This document shows positions 34,957 through 42,615 of a DNA stretch of 64,000 nucleotides, piece by piece; the first letter of the stretch is position 1, and each line of letters opens with the position of its first letter. A program made the translations under genes and the position numbers. Origin of the DNA: JAVVHH01 sp964235765 (GTDB taxonomy: Bacteria; Pseudomonadota; Alphaproteobacteria; Acetobacterales; Acetobacteraceae); contig CAXSDH010000007.1 of the NCBI GenBank assembly GCA_964235765.1, positions 22,037-86,036 on the forward strand, written 5' to 3'. The notes beneath the pieces are model-generated. The model was not told where the DNA came from. It searched no databases and saw nothing but the letters and a program-made list of their open reading frames with translations.

Positions 34957-35412
34957 ATGCCCGGCCTGTATTTCGACGAACTCACGGTCGGCCAGACGTT
35001 CAAGCACCCGATCAGCCGCACCGTCACCGAGGCGGACAACGTGTTCTTCAGCGCACTGACCCACAATCCGGCGCTGCTGCACCTCGACGAGCACTACTGC
35101 CGCGAGCACACCGAGTTCGGCCAGCGGCTGGTCAACAGTTGCTTCACCCTCGGCCTCATGGTCGGCATTTCGGTGGGCGACACCACGCTCGGCACTGCCA
35201 TCGCCAACCTCGGCTGGGACGAGGTCCGCTTCCCAAAGCCGCTGTTCCACGGCGATACGGTGCGGGTGGAGACGGAAGTGGTCGATCTGCGTGAGAGCAA
35301 GTCCCGCCCCAATGCCGGGATCGTCACTTTCCTGCATCGCGCCTTCAACCAGCGCGGGGAACTGGTGGCGCAATGCAAACGGTCCGGCCTGCAACTGAAG
35401 CGGCCGGTTTAG
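34957..35412 (+). CDS. MaoC-like (hot-dog fold) hydratase
   Basis: Product of 151 residues from an ATG with a strong AAGGAGG site (34943-34949). TEADNVFFSALTHNPALLHLDE is the MaoC hydratase motif with the aspartate and histidine (usually D-N-H) of the active site. Hot-dog hydratases act on enoyl-CoA or mesaconyl-CoA-type thioesters. It sits 50 bases after the permeases. It may belong with the CoA-dependent cluster upstream. The stop overlaps the pheA stop on the other strand. Confidence 0.88.
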   Translation: MPGLYFDELTVGQTFKHPISRTVTEADNVFFSALTHNPALLHLDEHYCREHTEFGQRLVNSCFTLGLMVGISVGDTTLGTAIANLGWDEVRFPKPLFHGDTVRVETEVVDLRESKSRPNAGIVTFLHRAFNQRGELVAQCKRSGLQLKRPV

Positions 35413-36248
35413 CCGTTTACGCCCCGGAACGCCGCCCTGGGATACACGCCCAGCACCCGAACCTCGCGCGAGAAGAACGAAAGCTCCTCCAGGGCCAGGC
35501 GTAGCGCCGGCTCCTCGGGGTGGCCGTCCACGTCGCACAGGAATTGCGTGGCGGTGAACTGGCCAGCGAGCATGTAGCTCTCCAGCCGGCTCATGTTCAC
35601 GCCGTTGGTGGCGAACCCGCCCAAGGCCTTGTAGAGCGCCGCCGGCACGTTGCGGACAAGGAAGACGAAGGTCGTCATCAGCCCGGCCGTGCCCGGCGGC
35701 GGCGTGCGCGGTTCCTTTGCGGCAACATAGAACCGCGTGGTATTGTGCTCCGCGTCTTCGACGTTGGCCCGTAGCACATCGAGGCCGTAGATCTCGGCGG
35801 CCAGCGACGAGGCGATCGCCGCCTCCTCCGGCCGCTGCCACTCGGCAACCAGCTTGGCCGACCCGGCGGTGTCCGCCTGGACCACCGCCTCGGCACCCAG
35901 CTCGCGCACGATCGAGCGCACCTGGCCGAGCGCCACCGCATGGGAATGGACGCGCTTGATCCCCTCGATGCGGGCGCCGCGCACGCCCAGCAGGCAATGT
36001 TCCACCCGCTGGAAATGCTCGCCCACGATGAACAGCCCGCTGCCGGGCAGCAGGGCGTGGATGTCCGGCACCCGCCCGGCGAGGCTGTTCTCGCACGCCA
36101 GCATGGCCAGCCCGGCCTCCCCGAGATGCACCGCCTCGATCGCCCGGTCGAACGTGGCGCAGGGCAGAGTCGGCATTCCGGGGTAGGCCTCCCGGCAGGC
36201 AAGGTCGGAATAGGCCCCGTGGAGGCCCTGGAAGGCAATTCCGGTCAT
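35409..36248 (-). CDS. pheA: Prephenate dehydratase
   Basis: Product of 279 residues, the standalone (not chorismate mutase-fused) length. The catalytic domain begins MTGIAFQGLHGAYSDLACREAYPG and includes the TRFYV motif, whose threonine and arginine act in decarboxylative dehydration of prephenate to phenylpyruvate. An ACT regulatory domain follows: GGFATNGVNMSRLESYMLAGQFTATQFLCDVDGH; the usual ESRP phenylalanine-binding motif reads ESYM, which might alter feedback inhibition. It overlaps the kdsB stop by four bases. Confidence 0.95.
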   Translation of the reverse strand: MTGIAFQGLHGAYSDLACREAYPGMPTLPCATFDRAIEAVHLGEAGLAMLACENSLAGRVPDIHALLPGSGLFIVGEHFQRVEHCLLGVRGARIEGIKRVHSHAVALGQVRSIVRELGAEAVVQADTAGSAKLVAEWQRPEEAAIASSLAAEIYGLDVLRANVEDAEHNTTRFYVAAKEPRTPPPGTAGLMTTFVFLVRNVPAALYKALGGFATNGVNMSRLESYMLAGQFTATQFLCDVDGHPEEPALRLALEELSFFSREVRVLGVYPRAAFRGVNG

Positions 36249-36979
36249 GTCGGCTCCAATAAGGCGCGGGCGCGGGCGAGGTCGGCCGGCGTGTCCACCC
36301 CGAACGGCGCACGGTCCACCCGGGCGCAGGCGATGCGCATGCCGGCCTCGAGCGCGCGCAGTTGCTCCAGCTTCTCCCGCCGCTCGAGCGGGCTCTCCGG
36401 CAAGCTGACGAAGCGGGCGAGCGCCGCGCGCCGATAGGCGTAGATGCCGATATGGTGCCAGAGCGGCCCCTCCCCGGAAGGGATCGGCAGGCGCGAGAAA
36501 TACAGCGCCGGCGACACGGCCCGGCCGCGCTCGAAGGCGCAGGCGGCCTTCACCACCGAGGGCGCCGCCGCCTCCTCCGCGGTCTCGATCGGCGCGACCA
36601 GGGTTGCGATGTCGATCGCCGGGTCGAGCAGCGGCGTGATCACGGCGCGGAGCTGCCCCGGGGGCATGGTGGGCAGGTCGCCCTGCAGGTTGACCACCAC
36701 GTCGTGGCGGCCTTGCGGGTCGAGCGTGGCCAACGCGGCGTGCACCCGGTCGGAGCCGGAGGGCAGGCTGGGATCGGTCATGACCGCGACGCCGCCAGCC
36801 GCGCGTACGGCCTCGGCGATCTCGGGATCGGCGCAGGCGACGGCGACCGGGCCGATGTCGGCCACGCGCGCGAGGTCGAGCACATGCAGGATCATGGCGC
36901 GGCCGTCGATGAGGGCCAGCGGCTTGCCCGGCAGCCGGGTGGAGGCCATGCGCGACGGGATGACGACGATCGGCGTCAT
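36245..36979 (-). CDS. kdsB: 3-deoxy-manno-octulosonate cytidylyltransferase
   Basis: The ATG at 36979 begins MTPIVVIPSRMASTRLPGKPL, the nucleotide-binding motif of CMP-Kdo synthetases; product of 244 residues. Further hallmarks are DPSLPSGSDRVHAAL, VVNLQGDLPTM (usual QGDEP), VAPIET and HHIGIYAYRRAALARFVSLPESPLERREKLEQLRALE. It activates Kdo as CMP-Kdo for lipopolysaccharide inner core, implying an LPS-bearing Gram-negative. Operon with pheA downstream. Confidence 0.96.
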   Translation of the reverse strand: MTPIVVIPSRMASTRLPGKPLALIDGRAMILHVLDLARVADIGPVAVACADPEIAEAVRAAGGVAVMTDPSLPSGSDRVHAALATLDPQGRHDVVVNLQGDLPTMPPGQLRAVITPLLDPAIDIATLVAPIETAEEAAAPSVVKAACAFERGRAVSPALYFSRLPIPSGEGPLWHHIGIYAYRRAALARFVSLPESPLERREKLEQLRALEAGMRIACARVDRAPFGVDTPADLARARALLEPT

Positions 36980-37088
36980 GCGTTGCGGCAAGTTGATGCG
37001 GGCAGGGGCATGGTCATAGGGTGCGCGGCACCATAGGTACGCGATACGGCTGGCGCAACGCCGGGCCGGACCGGATAGGATGGGACGG

Positions 37089-37391
37089 ATGAACAAAGCA
37101 CTTCTCGCGATGATCGTGGCGTTGGCCAGCACGGGAGCCAGCACGGGAGCCAGCACGGGAGCCTGGGCACAGAGCGGCCAGTCGGTGACACAGCCCGCGC
37201 CGAATATGGCCACGCCGCAGACCCAGATGAACGACAACCAGCAGCCCGCCAACGCCCGCCGGGCCGGCGATGCGCAGGTGCAGGGCCAGCAGCTCACCCA
37301 GCCCATCCCCAGCCAGAACCAGCCGCAGGCGCAGACCAACAGCAACCAGCAGCCCGGCAACGCCAGGCAGACGCGGAGCCCGGCCCGCTGA
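37089..37391 (+). CDS. Small secreted Gln/Asn-rich protein with repeats, unknown function
   Basis: From MNKALLAMIVALA (ATG at 37089; an in-frame ATG at 37080 is less likely) about 100 residues. An N-terminal signal peptide ends near AWAQ. The leader contains three exact 12-base copies encoding S-T-G-A. The mature part is low in hydrophobics and rich in Q, N and P, with two imperfect repeats (NDNQQPANARR and NSNQQPGNARQ). It looks disordered and exported. It is divergent from kdsB and its stop is 1 base before the TTG start of the phosphatase, so the two may be co-transcribed. No known family recognised. Confidence 0.6.
   Translation: MNKALLAMIVALASTGASTGASTGAWAQSGQSVTQPAPNMATPQTQMNDNQQPANARRAGDAQVQGQQLTQPIPSQNQPQAQTNSNQQPGNARQTRSPAR
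37128..37163 (+). repeat. Three exact 12-base tandem repeats in signal-peptide region
   Basis: AGCACGGGAGCC occurs at 37128-37139, 37140-37151 and 37152-37163 without mismatch, in frame (S-T-G-A). It falls in the hydrophobic/processing part of the signal peptide of the small secreted protein, so copy-number change would lengthen that leader without a frameshift. Confidence 0.9.
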
Positions 37392-37392
37392 C

Positions 37393-38160
37393 TTGCACGA
37401 CCTGATCGCGGCGGCCGAGGCGGCGGCCGACGTTGCCGCCGCGGTCATCCGCCCCTTCTACCGCCAGGGGGTCGCTGCCGACGTGAAGGGCGACGCCAGC
37501 CCCGTCACCATCGCCGACCGCAGCGCCGAGCAGGCCATGCGCGCCGTCCTGGCGCAGCGCTGCCCGGAGCACGGCATCCTGGGCGAGGAATATGGCCTCG
37601 ACCGGCCCGGGGCGCGGCTGCGCTGGGTGCTCGACCCCATCGACGGCACCCGCGCCTTCCTGACGGGACGCCCCACCTTCGGCACGCTGATCGGGCTGCT
37701 GGATGGCGGCACGCCCATCCTGGGCATCATCGACCAGCCGGTGACGGGCGAACGCTGGATCGGGGTGGCCGGGCAAACCACGCAGTTTCGCGGCGCCTAC
37801 GGCCGCGCGGGTTGCCGACCCTGCGCCGAGCTGGCGCACGCGGAACTGTCCGGGACCTCGCCGGAGGTGTTCGACGCCGGGCAATACGAGGCGTTCCGCC
37901 GCTTGCAGGCCGCGACCCGCCGCACCAGTTGGGGCGGGGACTGCTACGCCTACGGCCTGATCGCGCTCGGCGCCATCGACGTCATCGCCGAACCCGGCCT
38001 CAAGGTGTGGGACTGGGCGGCGTTGGTGCCGGTGATCGAGGGCGCGGGCGGCCAGATGCGGGACTGGCAGGGGCGCACGCTGCATCCGGACGGCGAGGGC
38101 AGCGTGGTCGCGGTCGGCGACCCCCGCCTGTTGGCGCAAATCCTGCCCTTGCTGGCCTGA
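37393..38160 (+). CDS. Inositol monophosphatase family phosphatase, probable histidinol-phosphatase type
   Basis: No ATG or GTG fits; the TTG at 37393, one base after the previous stop, gives 255 residues starting LHDLIAAAEAAADVAAAVIRPFYRQG. Metal-binding motifs: GILGEEYG (glutamates), VLDPIDGTRAFLTGRPTFGT (the DPIDGT signature) and KVWDWAALVPVIEGAGG. The GRPTFGTLIGL continuation and length match the HisN-type enzymes of alphaproteobacteria better than SuhB, but substrate assignment needs assay. It is followed 13 bases later by a YejA-like gene. Confidence 0.88.
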   Translation: MHDLIAAAEAAADVAAAVIRPFYRQGVAADVKGDASPVTIADRSAEQAMRAVLAQRCPEHGILGEEYGLDRPGARLRWVLDPIDGTRAFLTGRPTFGTLIGLLDGGTPILGIIDQPVTGERWIGVAGQTTQFRGAYGRAGCRPCAELAHAELSGTSPEVFDAGQYEAFRRLQAATRRTSWGGDCYAYGLIALGAIDVIAEPGLKVWDWAALVPVIEGAGGQMRDWQGRTLHPDGEGSVVAVGDPRLLAQILPLLA

Positions 38161-38173
38161 ACGGAGCGAATCC

Positions 38174-40039
38174 ATGCTGCGAGCCCTCCTCCTGCTGCTC
38201 CTGCTCCTGGCGTCCGGCGCCCAGGCGCAGACCACGCGCAGCCACGCCATCACCATCCTCGGCACGCCCGCGCTGCCGGCGGACTTCCCGTATTTTCCCT
38301 ATGTGAACCCTCAGGCGCCGAAGGGCGGCGAGACGGTGTTCGCGATGGTTGGCAGCTTCGACGGCTTCAACCCCTACATCCTGCGCGGCAACGCGGCCTT
38401 CGGGCTGGGCGCCAGTTGGCAGCCCGGCGTGGGCGGCACCGCGGCCGGGTCGGCGGGCGGGCATGTGTGGGAAACCCTGCTGGTCGGCTCGGCCGACGAG
38501 GTCGCCACGGGCTATGGCCACCTGGCCGAGACCGTCGAGTTGCCGGCCGACCGCATGTGGGTCGCCTTCGAGATCCGCCCCGAGGCGCGCTTCGCCGACG
38601 GCTCGCCGGTGACGGCGCATGACGTGGCCTGGACGTTCAAGACCCTCATGGAGCAGGGCCGGCCCTCCGTCCGCGTCGCATACCAGGACGTGGCGGACGC
38701 GGTGGCCGAGAGCGATCGCCGGGTGGTGTTTCACTTCAAGTCGAACCAGAACCGCGAACTGCCGCTCGCCGTCGGCGGTCTGCCGGTGTTGCCGATGAAG
38801 TGGTGGGCGACGCGCGATTTCAGCAAGCCGCTGACCGAGCCGCCGCTAGGGTCCGGCCCCTATCGTGTCGAGCGGTTCGAGTTGGGCCGCACCGTCACCT
38901 ATGCCCGCGACCCGAATTGGTGGGCGCGCGACCTGCCCACGGGGCGTGGCTTCCACAACTTCGACCGCGTGCGGCTGGAGTATTTCCGCGATCCGACCGT
39001 GGCGTTCCAAGCCTTCAAAGCCGGCCAGATCGACTACCGGCAGGAGAACATCAGCAAGGAATGGGCGACCGGCTACGACTTCCCGGCGGTACGCCAGGGT
39101 CTGGTCCGTAAGGAGGAGATCCCGCACCGCCTGCCGCTCGGCATCCAGGGCTGGATCATGAACACCCGCCGGGCCCAGTTCGCGGACCGGCGGGTGCGCG
39201 AAGCCCTCGGCCAGGTGTTCGACTTCGAGTGGATGAACAAGAACCTGTTCTACGGCGCGTATAGCCGCACCCACAGCTATTTCGGCAACACAGAGCAAGA
39301 ATCCAAGGGCCTGCCAGGCGCCGCCGAGCAGGCGCTGCTGGCGCCGTTCCGGGACGAGCTGCCGCCGGGCGTGCTCACCGAGCCCTTCCAGCTTGCAGTG
39401 ACCGACGGCTCCGGCAACAACCGCGACGGCCTGCGGCGTGCGCTCGACCTCCTGAAGCAGGCTGGCTGGACCATCCGCGACCGCAAGCTGGTGGACGCGC
39501 AGGGCAAGCAGATGAGCTTTACCATCCTGCTGCACGACCCGACGCTGGAGCGCGTCGCGCTGCCCTACCAGCAATGGCTGCAGCGGCTCGGCGCCGAGGT
39601 GGGCGTGCGGACCGTCGACACCGCGCAGTTCGAGCGCCTGACCGACGAGTTCGACTTCGACATGACGACGATCATCTATCCCGGGTCAGACCTGCCGGGG
39701 AACGAGCTGCGCGATTACTATTCCTGCGAGGGCGCCAAGACGCAGGGGGCCGCCAACCTTGCCGGCGTTTGCGAGCCCGCGATCGACAGCCTCATCGACA
39801 GCGCGGTGCGTGCGCAGGACCGCCCGGCGCTGGCCACTGCGGGGCGCGCGCTGGATCGGCTGTTGCTGCGCAACCGGTATCTGGTGCCGAACTGGCACGA
39901 CACGAAGTTCAAGGTGGCAACCTGGAACCGCTTCGGCCGCCCGGAGCAGCCGATTCGCGACGGCTTCGTGTTGGACAGTTGGTGGATCGACCCGGCGCTC
40001 GCCGCCAAAACGGACGCCGCGCGCCGAGCCGGCAATTAG
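38174..40039 (+). CDS. YejA-like extracellular solute-binding protein (family 5)
   Basis: Product of 621 residues with signal peptide (MLRALLLLLLLLASGAQA). FPYVNPQAPKGGETVFAMVGSFDGFNPYILRG is diagnostic of the YejA group of peptide-binding proteins, and later NWWARDLPTGRGFHNFDRVRLEYFRDPTVAFQAFKAGQID and TRRAQFADRRVREALGQVFDFEWMNKNLFYGAY follow that group. In E. coli YejA feeds YejBEF, which imports peptides such as microcin C. No yejB, E or F follows; the next gene runs the other way, so this is an orphan binding protein. Confidence 0.92.
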   Translation: MLRALLLLLLLLASGAQAQTTRSHAITILGTPALPADFPYFPYVNPQAPKGGETVFAMVGSFDGFNPYILRGNAAFGLGASWQPGVGGTAAGSAGGHVWETLLVGSADEVATGYGHLAETVELPADRMWVAFEIRPEARFADGSPVTAHDVAWTFKTLMEQGRPSVRVAYQDVADAVAESDRRVVFHFKSNQNRELPLAVGGLPVLPMKWWATRDFSKPLTEPPLGSGPYRVERFELGRTVTYARDPNWWARDLPTGRGFHNFDRVRLEYFRDPTVAFQAFKAGQIDYRQENISKEWATGYDFPAVRQGLVRKEEIPHRLPLGIQGWIMNTRRAQFADRRVREALGQVFDFEWMNKNLFYGAYSRTHSYFGNTEQESKGLPGAAEQALLAPFRDELPPGVLTEPFQLAVTDGSGNNRDGLRRALDLLKQAGWTIRDRKLVDAQGKQMSFTILLHDPTLERVALPYQQWLQRLGAEVGVRTVDTAQFERLTDEFDFDMTTIIYPGSDLPGNELRDYYSCEGAKTQGAANLAGVCEPAIDSLIDSAVRAQDRPALATAGRALDRLLLRNRYLVPNWHDTKFKVATWNRFGRPEQPIRDGFVLDSWWIDPALAAKTDAARRAGN

Positions 40040-40042
40040 AAG

Positions 40043-40207
40043 CTACTTGCCGTTGCCGTAGGCCCGCTTGGCCGAGTCGCTTTGGCGCTGATAGGAGCAG
40101 TCGGCCGAGGACGCGCGCGAACTGGCGCCGCAGGATGCCTCGGCGATGGTCGGCAACAGAATGCTGGCACCCAGGACGAGCGCAAGCGCGACGGTGATTT
40201 GCTTCAA
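40043..40207 (-). CDS. Small secreted protein of unknown function
   Basis: A TTG at 40207 with a GGGAG site 9 bases upstream gives 54 residues; an ATG at 40234 would add nine. A hydrophobic leader (LKQITVALALVLGASILLPTIAEA) ends near residue 24, and the mature part has two cysteines (SCGASSRASSADCSYQR) that could form a disulfide. The mature peptide is short, basic and serine-rich. Function unknown. Its stop lies 3 bases from the YejA-like stop. Confidence 0.5.
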   Translation of the reverse strand: MKQITVALALVLGASILLPTIAEASCGASSRASSADCSYQRQSDSAKRAYGNGK

Positions 40208-40314
40208 GACGGAATACTCCCGATAGCCGTCCATGCATGAGACTCATGTCTCTCAGACGGTCTTTTCCGTTACAGACGCGTTATCAATCTGTCAAGCGTG
40301 AAGCTTCGTTTCGG

Positions 40315-40701
40315 TCAAGGCTGGGCTTTGGAGCCATCGGCAGCGAACTGGTGCAGGTAGGCGGTGAGGTCGGCCACCTGTTTTTCGTTCTTCAGGCCGG
40401 GGTAGATCATCTTCGTCCCGGGCACCTTGGCCTTCGGGTCCCGGATATACTCGGCGAACACCGCATCGTCCCAGGTGATGCCGCTGTCGCGGTTCGCCTG
40501 GCTGTAGGTATAGCCGGGGACGGAGCCGGACTTGCGCCCGAACAGGCCGTTCAGCACGGGGCCCACGCCGTTCTTTGCAGTCGGCCCGACGGCGTGGCAG
40601 GCGCGGCATTGCCCGAAGACGCGCTCCCCCGCCGCCATGTCTTGCGCGAGCGCCGGGCCGGCCAAGGCAAGCAGCAGGGGGAGCACGGCGATGATGCGCA
40701 T
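40315..40701 (-). CDS. Class I c-type cytochrome, periplasmic
   Basis: Product of 128 residues starting at the ATG at 40701. Signal peptide MRIIAVLPLLLALAGPALAQ; heme motif CRACH at 32-36; the axial methionine is likely in PGTKMIYPGLK. GPVLNGLFGRKSGSVPGYTYSQANRDSGITWDD is typical of the cytochrome c2/c550 family. It is a soluble electron carrier in the periplasm. The upstream neighbour on the same strand is the hydroxyisobutyrate-type dehydrogenase, ending 44 bases away. Confidence 0.93.
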   Translation of the reverse strand: MRIIAVLPLLLALAGPALAQDMAAGERVFGQCRACHAVGPTAKNGVGPVLNGLFGRKSGSVPGYTYSQANRDSGITWDDAVFAEYIRDPKAKVPGTKMIYPGLKNEKQVADLTAYLHQFAADGSKAQP

Positions 40702-40744
40702 GGCAGGCCTTTCAGCGATGGGCAGAAGCTTGAACCGGCCAGTC

Positions 40745-41632
40745 CTATGCCGGTTTCGGGGCGCTGCCGATCTCGTGGTTCGCCATCGTCTCCAGCGCCC
40801 GCACCATGCCCGAGTGGTCCCACGCCTTGCCGCCCTGCGCGGTGCAGGCGTTGAACAGCTCCTGGCAGGTGGCCGTGTTCGGCAGGCTGACGCCGAGCGC
40901 GCGGGCACCCTGGAGGGCGAGGTTCAGGTCCTTCTGATGCAACTCGATGCGGAAGCCCGGCGCAAAGCTGCGCTCGATCATGCGGTTGCCGTGTAGTTCG
41001 AGGATTCGCGACGTGGCGAGGCCGCCCATCAGGGCCTGGCGCACCTTGGCCGGGTCGGCGCCCGCCTTGCTGGCGAACAGCAGGCCCTCGGCCACCGCCT
41101 CGATGGTCAGCGCGACGATGATCTGGTTGGCGACCTTCGTGGTTTGCCCCGCGCCGTTGCCGCCGACGAGGGTGATGTTCTTGCCCATCAGCTCGAACAC
41201 CGGCCGCACCCGGTCGAACGCCGCCTGCGGCCCGCCCACCATGATGGTCAGGCTCGCCGCCTTGGCGCCCACCTCGCCGCCGGAAACCGGCGCGTCCAGG
41301 TACTCGGCGCCGGCGGCGTTCACGCGTTCGGCGTACAGCTTGGTCTCGATCGGCGAGATGGAGCTCATGTCCACCACGATCTTGCCGGCGCTGAGGCCTT
41401 CGGCGGCGCCATCCTTGCCGAACAGCACGCTCTCCACGTCGGGCGTGTCGGGCACCATGACGATGACGATCTCGGCCCGCTGCGCCACCTCCCGCGCGTT
41501 GGCGCAGGCGGCGCCGGCCATGCCCCCGGGAACGCCGCTGCGGCTATGCAGGAACAGCGTGTGGCCACCGGCCGCCAGGTGCTCCGCCATGGGCCGTCCC
41601 ATGATGCCGAGCCCGATGAAACCGATGTTCAT
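40745..41632 (-). CDS. 2-hydroxy-3-oxopropionate reductase/3-hydroxyisobutyrate dehydrogenase family
   Basis: The ATG at 41632 gives 295 residues: MNIGFIGLGIMGRPMAEHLAAGG has the GxGxxG motif, followed by DAPVSGGEVGAK (substrate-binding) and the catalytic lysine in GQTTKVANQII. The combination and length fit GarR/GlxR (tartronate semialdehyde reductase) most closely, but 3-hydroxyisobutyrate dehydrogenase is possible. It is the last gene of a coupled operon with the NTF2-like and M20 genes, its start overlapping the previous stop by four bases. Confidence 0.9.
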   Translation of the reverse strand: MNIGFIGLGIMGRPMAEHLAAGGHTLFLHSRSGVPGGMAGAACANAREVAQRAEIVIVMVPDTPDVESVLFGKDGAAEGLSAGKIVVDMSSISPIETKLYAERVNAAGAEYLDAPVSGGEVGAKAASLTIMVGGPQAAFDRVRPVFELMGKNITLVGGNGAGQTTKVANQIIVALTIEAVAEGLLFASKAGADPAKVRQALMGGLATSRILELHGNRMIERSFAPGFRIELHQKDLNLALQGARALGVSLPNTATCQELFNACTAQGGKAWDHSGMVRALETMANHEIGSAPKPA

Positions 41633-42615
41633 GATGTCTCTCCATAGCCATGGGCGATGATCTGCTTCCAGATGGCGACCTCGTCGGTCAGCAGCCACTC
41701 GGTCCGCACCTGGCCGTCCACGATCTCCGCGTGGCTCAGCCCCATGACATAGACGGGGGCGCCGGTGGGCTCGCCGAAGTGGCCGAAGCCGGAATGCGTG
41801 GCGCGCAGCGACCAGCGGAGCGCGATCCGCACGGCCCGGCCGGGCTCGCGGTTGACGGTGGCGCTCTCCACGCTGAACCGCGCATCGGGGAAGGCGGCGA
41901 GGTATCCGAGGTAGAAGCGGTCGATGTCCGCATGGCCATAGAGGGTATCGCCGCCGGGCACGGCGATGGCTGCGCCTTGGAAGTACAGGTCGCGAATGGC
42001 CGAAAGGTCCTTCATCTCCCAGAGCCGGCGGTAGCCGTCGCGGTAGGCGTCCACGTCCGCGCCGGGCTGGATCTCGGGCCGGTAGACACCCGGCTGATCC
42101 CGCTCGGGCGTGTAATAGGCCACCTCGCCGGTGCGCCGCAGATCCTGCTCGGCCATCTGCTGCGCCAGGTCGCGCGGTTGCAGGCCGAGGCAGCGCGCGA
42201 AGGCGGCCTGGTCGCGCACCAGCCACTCCTCCCTCACCACGCCGCCCACCACCCAGCAATCGGCGATGATGCGCGAGCGCACCAGCCGGCCGGACGCTGA
42301 ACCGTAGCTGCCGTCGCCCTGGTGGCGCATGACCGAGATCAGCCGGTGCGAGGATAGGAACGACCCGTCGGGGTATCCCGTCCAGATGACGTCCTCGCCC
42401 ACCAGTTGCCGGTCGGGGAACTGGTGCAGCGTCTGCAGGGTCTGCGCGGTGACGCCCAGGTTGTCCGCGGTCAGCCCGGTGGCGGCGCGCACCAGCACGT
42501 TCGGGGCGTACAGCCCCTCCAGCTTGCCGCCGATGCCGCGGTCTTCCCAGATCTCGCGGGTGATGCCGTAGATGAAGGCCGGCACATCCTTGTAGTCGCC
42601 GATGACGGGGTCCAT
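41629..42615 (-). CDS. Tandem NTF2/SnoaL-like domain protein
   Basis: From the ATG at 42615 (overlapping the M20 stop) the product is 328 residues. The second half (about 195-320) is a clear SnoaL-type segment: YRDGYRRLWEMKDLSAIRDLYFQGAAIAVPGGDTLYGHADIDRFYLGYLAAFPDARFSVES. The first half (about 5-150) shows a weaker similar pattern (FIYGITREIWEDRGIGGKLEGLYAPNVLVRAATGL), so two cone-shaped barrels are likely. Such proteins bind small molecules or are polyketide-cyclase-like enzymes. Function in this operon is unknown. Confidence 0.8.
   Translation of the reverse strand: MDPVIGDYKDVPAFIYGITREIWEDRGIGGKLEGLYAPNVLVRAATGLTADNLGVTAQTLQTLHQFPDRQLVGEDVIWTGYPDGSFLSSHRLISVMRHQGDGSYGSASGRLVRSRIIADCWVVGGVVREEWLVRDQAAFARCLGLQPRDLAQQMAEQDLRRTGEVAYYTPERDQPGVYRPEIQPGADVDAYRDGYRRLWEMKDLSAIRDLYFQGAAIAVPGGDTLYGHADIDRFYLGYLAAFPDARFSVESATVNREPGRAVRIALRWSLRATHSGFGHFGEPTGAPVYVMGLSHAEIVDGQVRTEWLLTDEVAIWKQIIAHGYGETS

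Noticed and set aside
34957..35412. Idea that the MaoC-like gene is a duplicated fumarase or dehydratase of the hydro-lyase family
   Set aside because: The TEADNVFFSALTHNPALLHLDE motif is clearly hot-dog MaoC and has no iron-sulfur cysteines.
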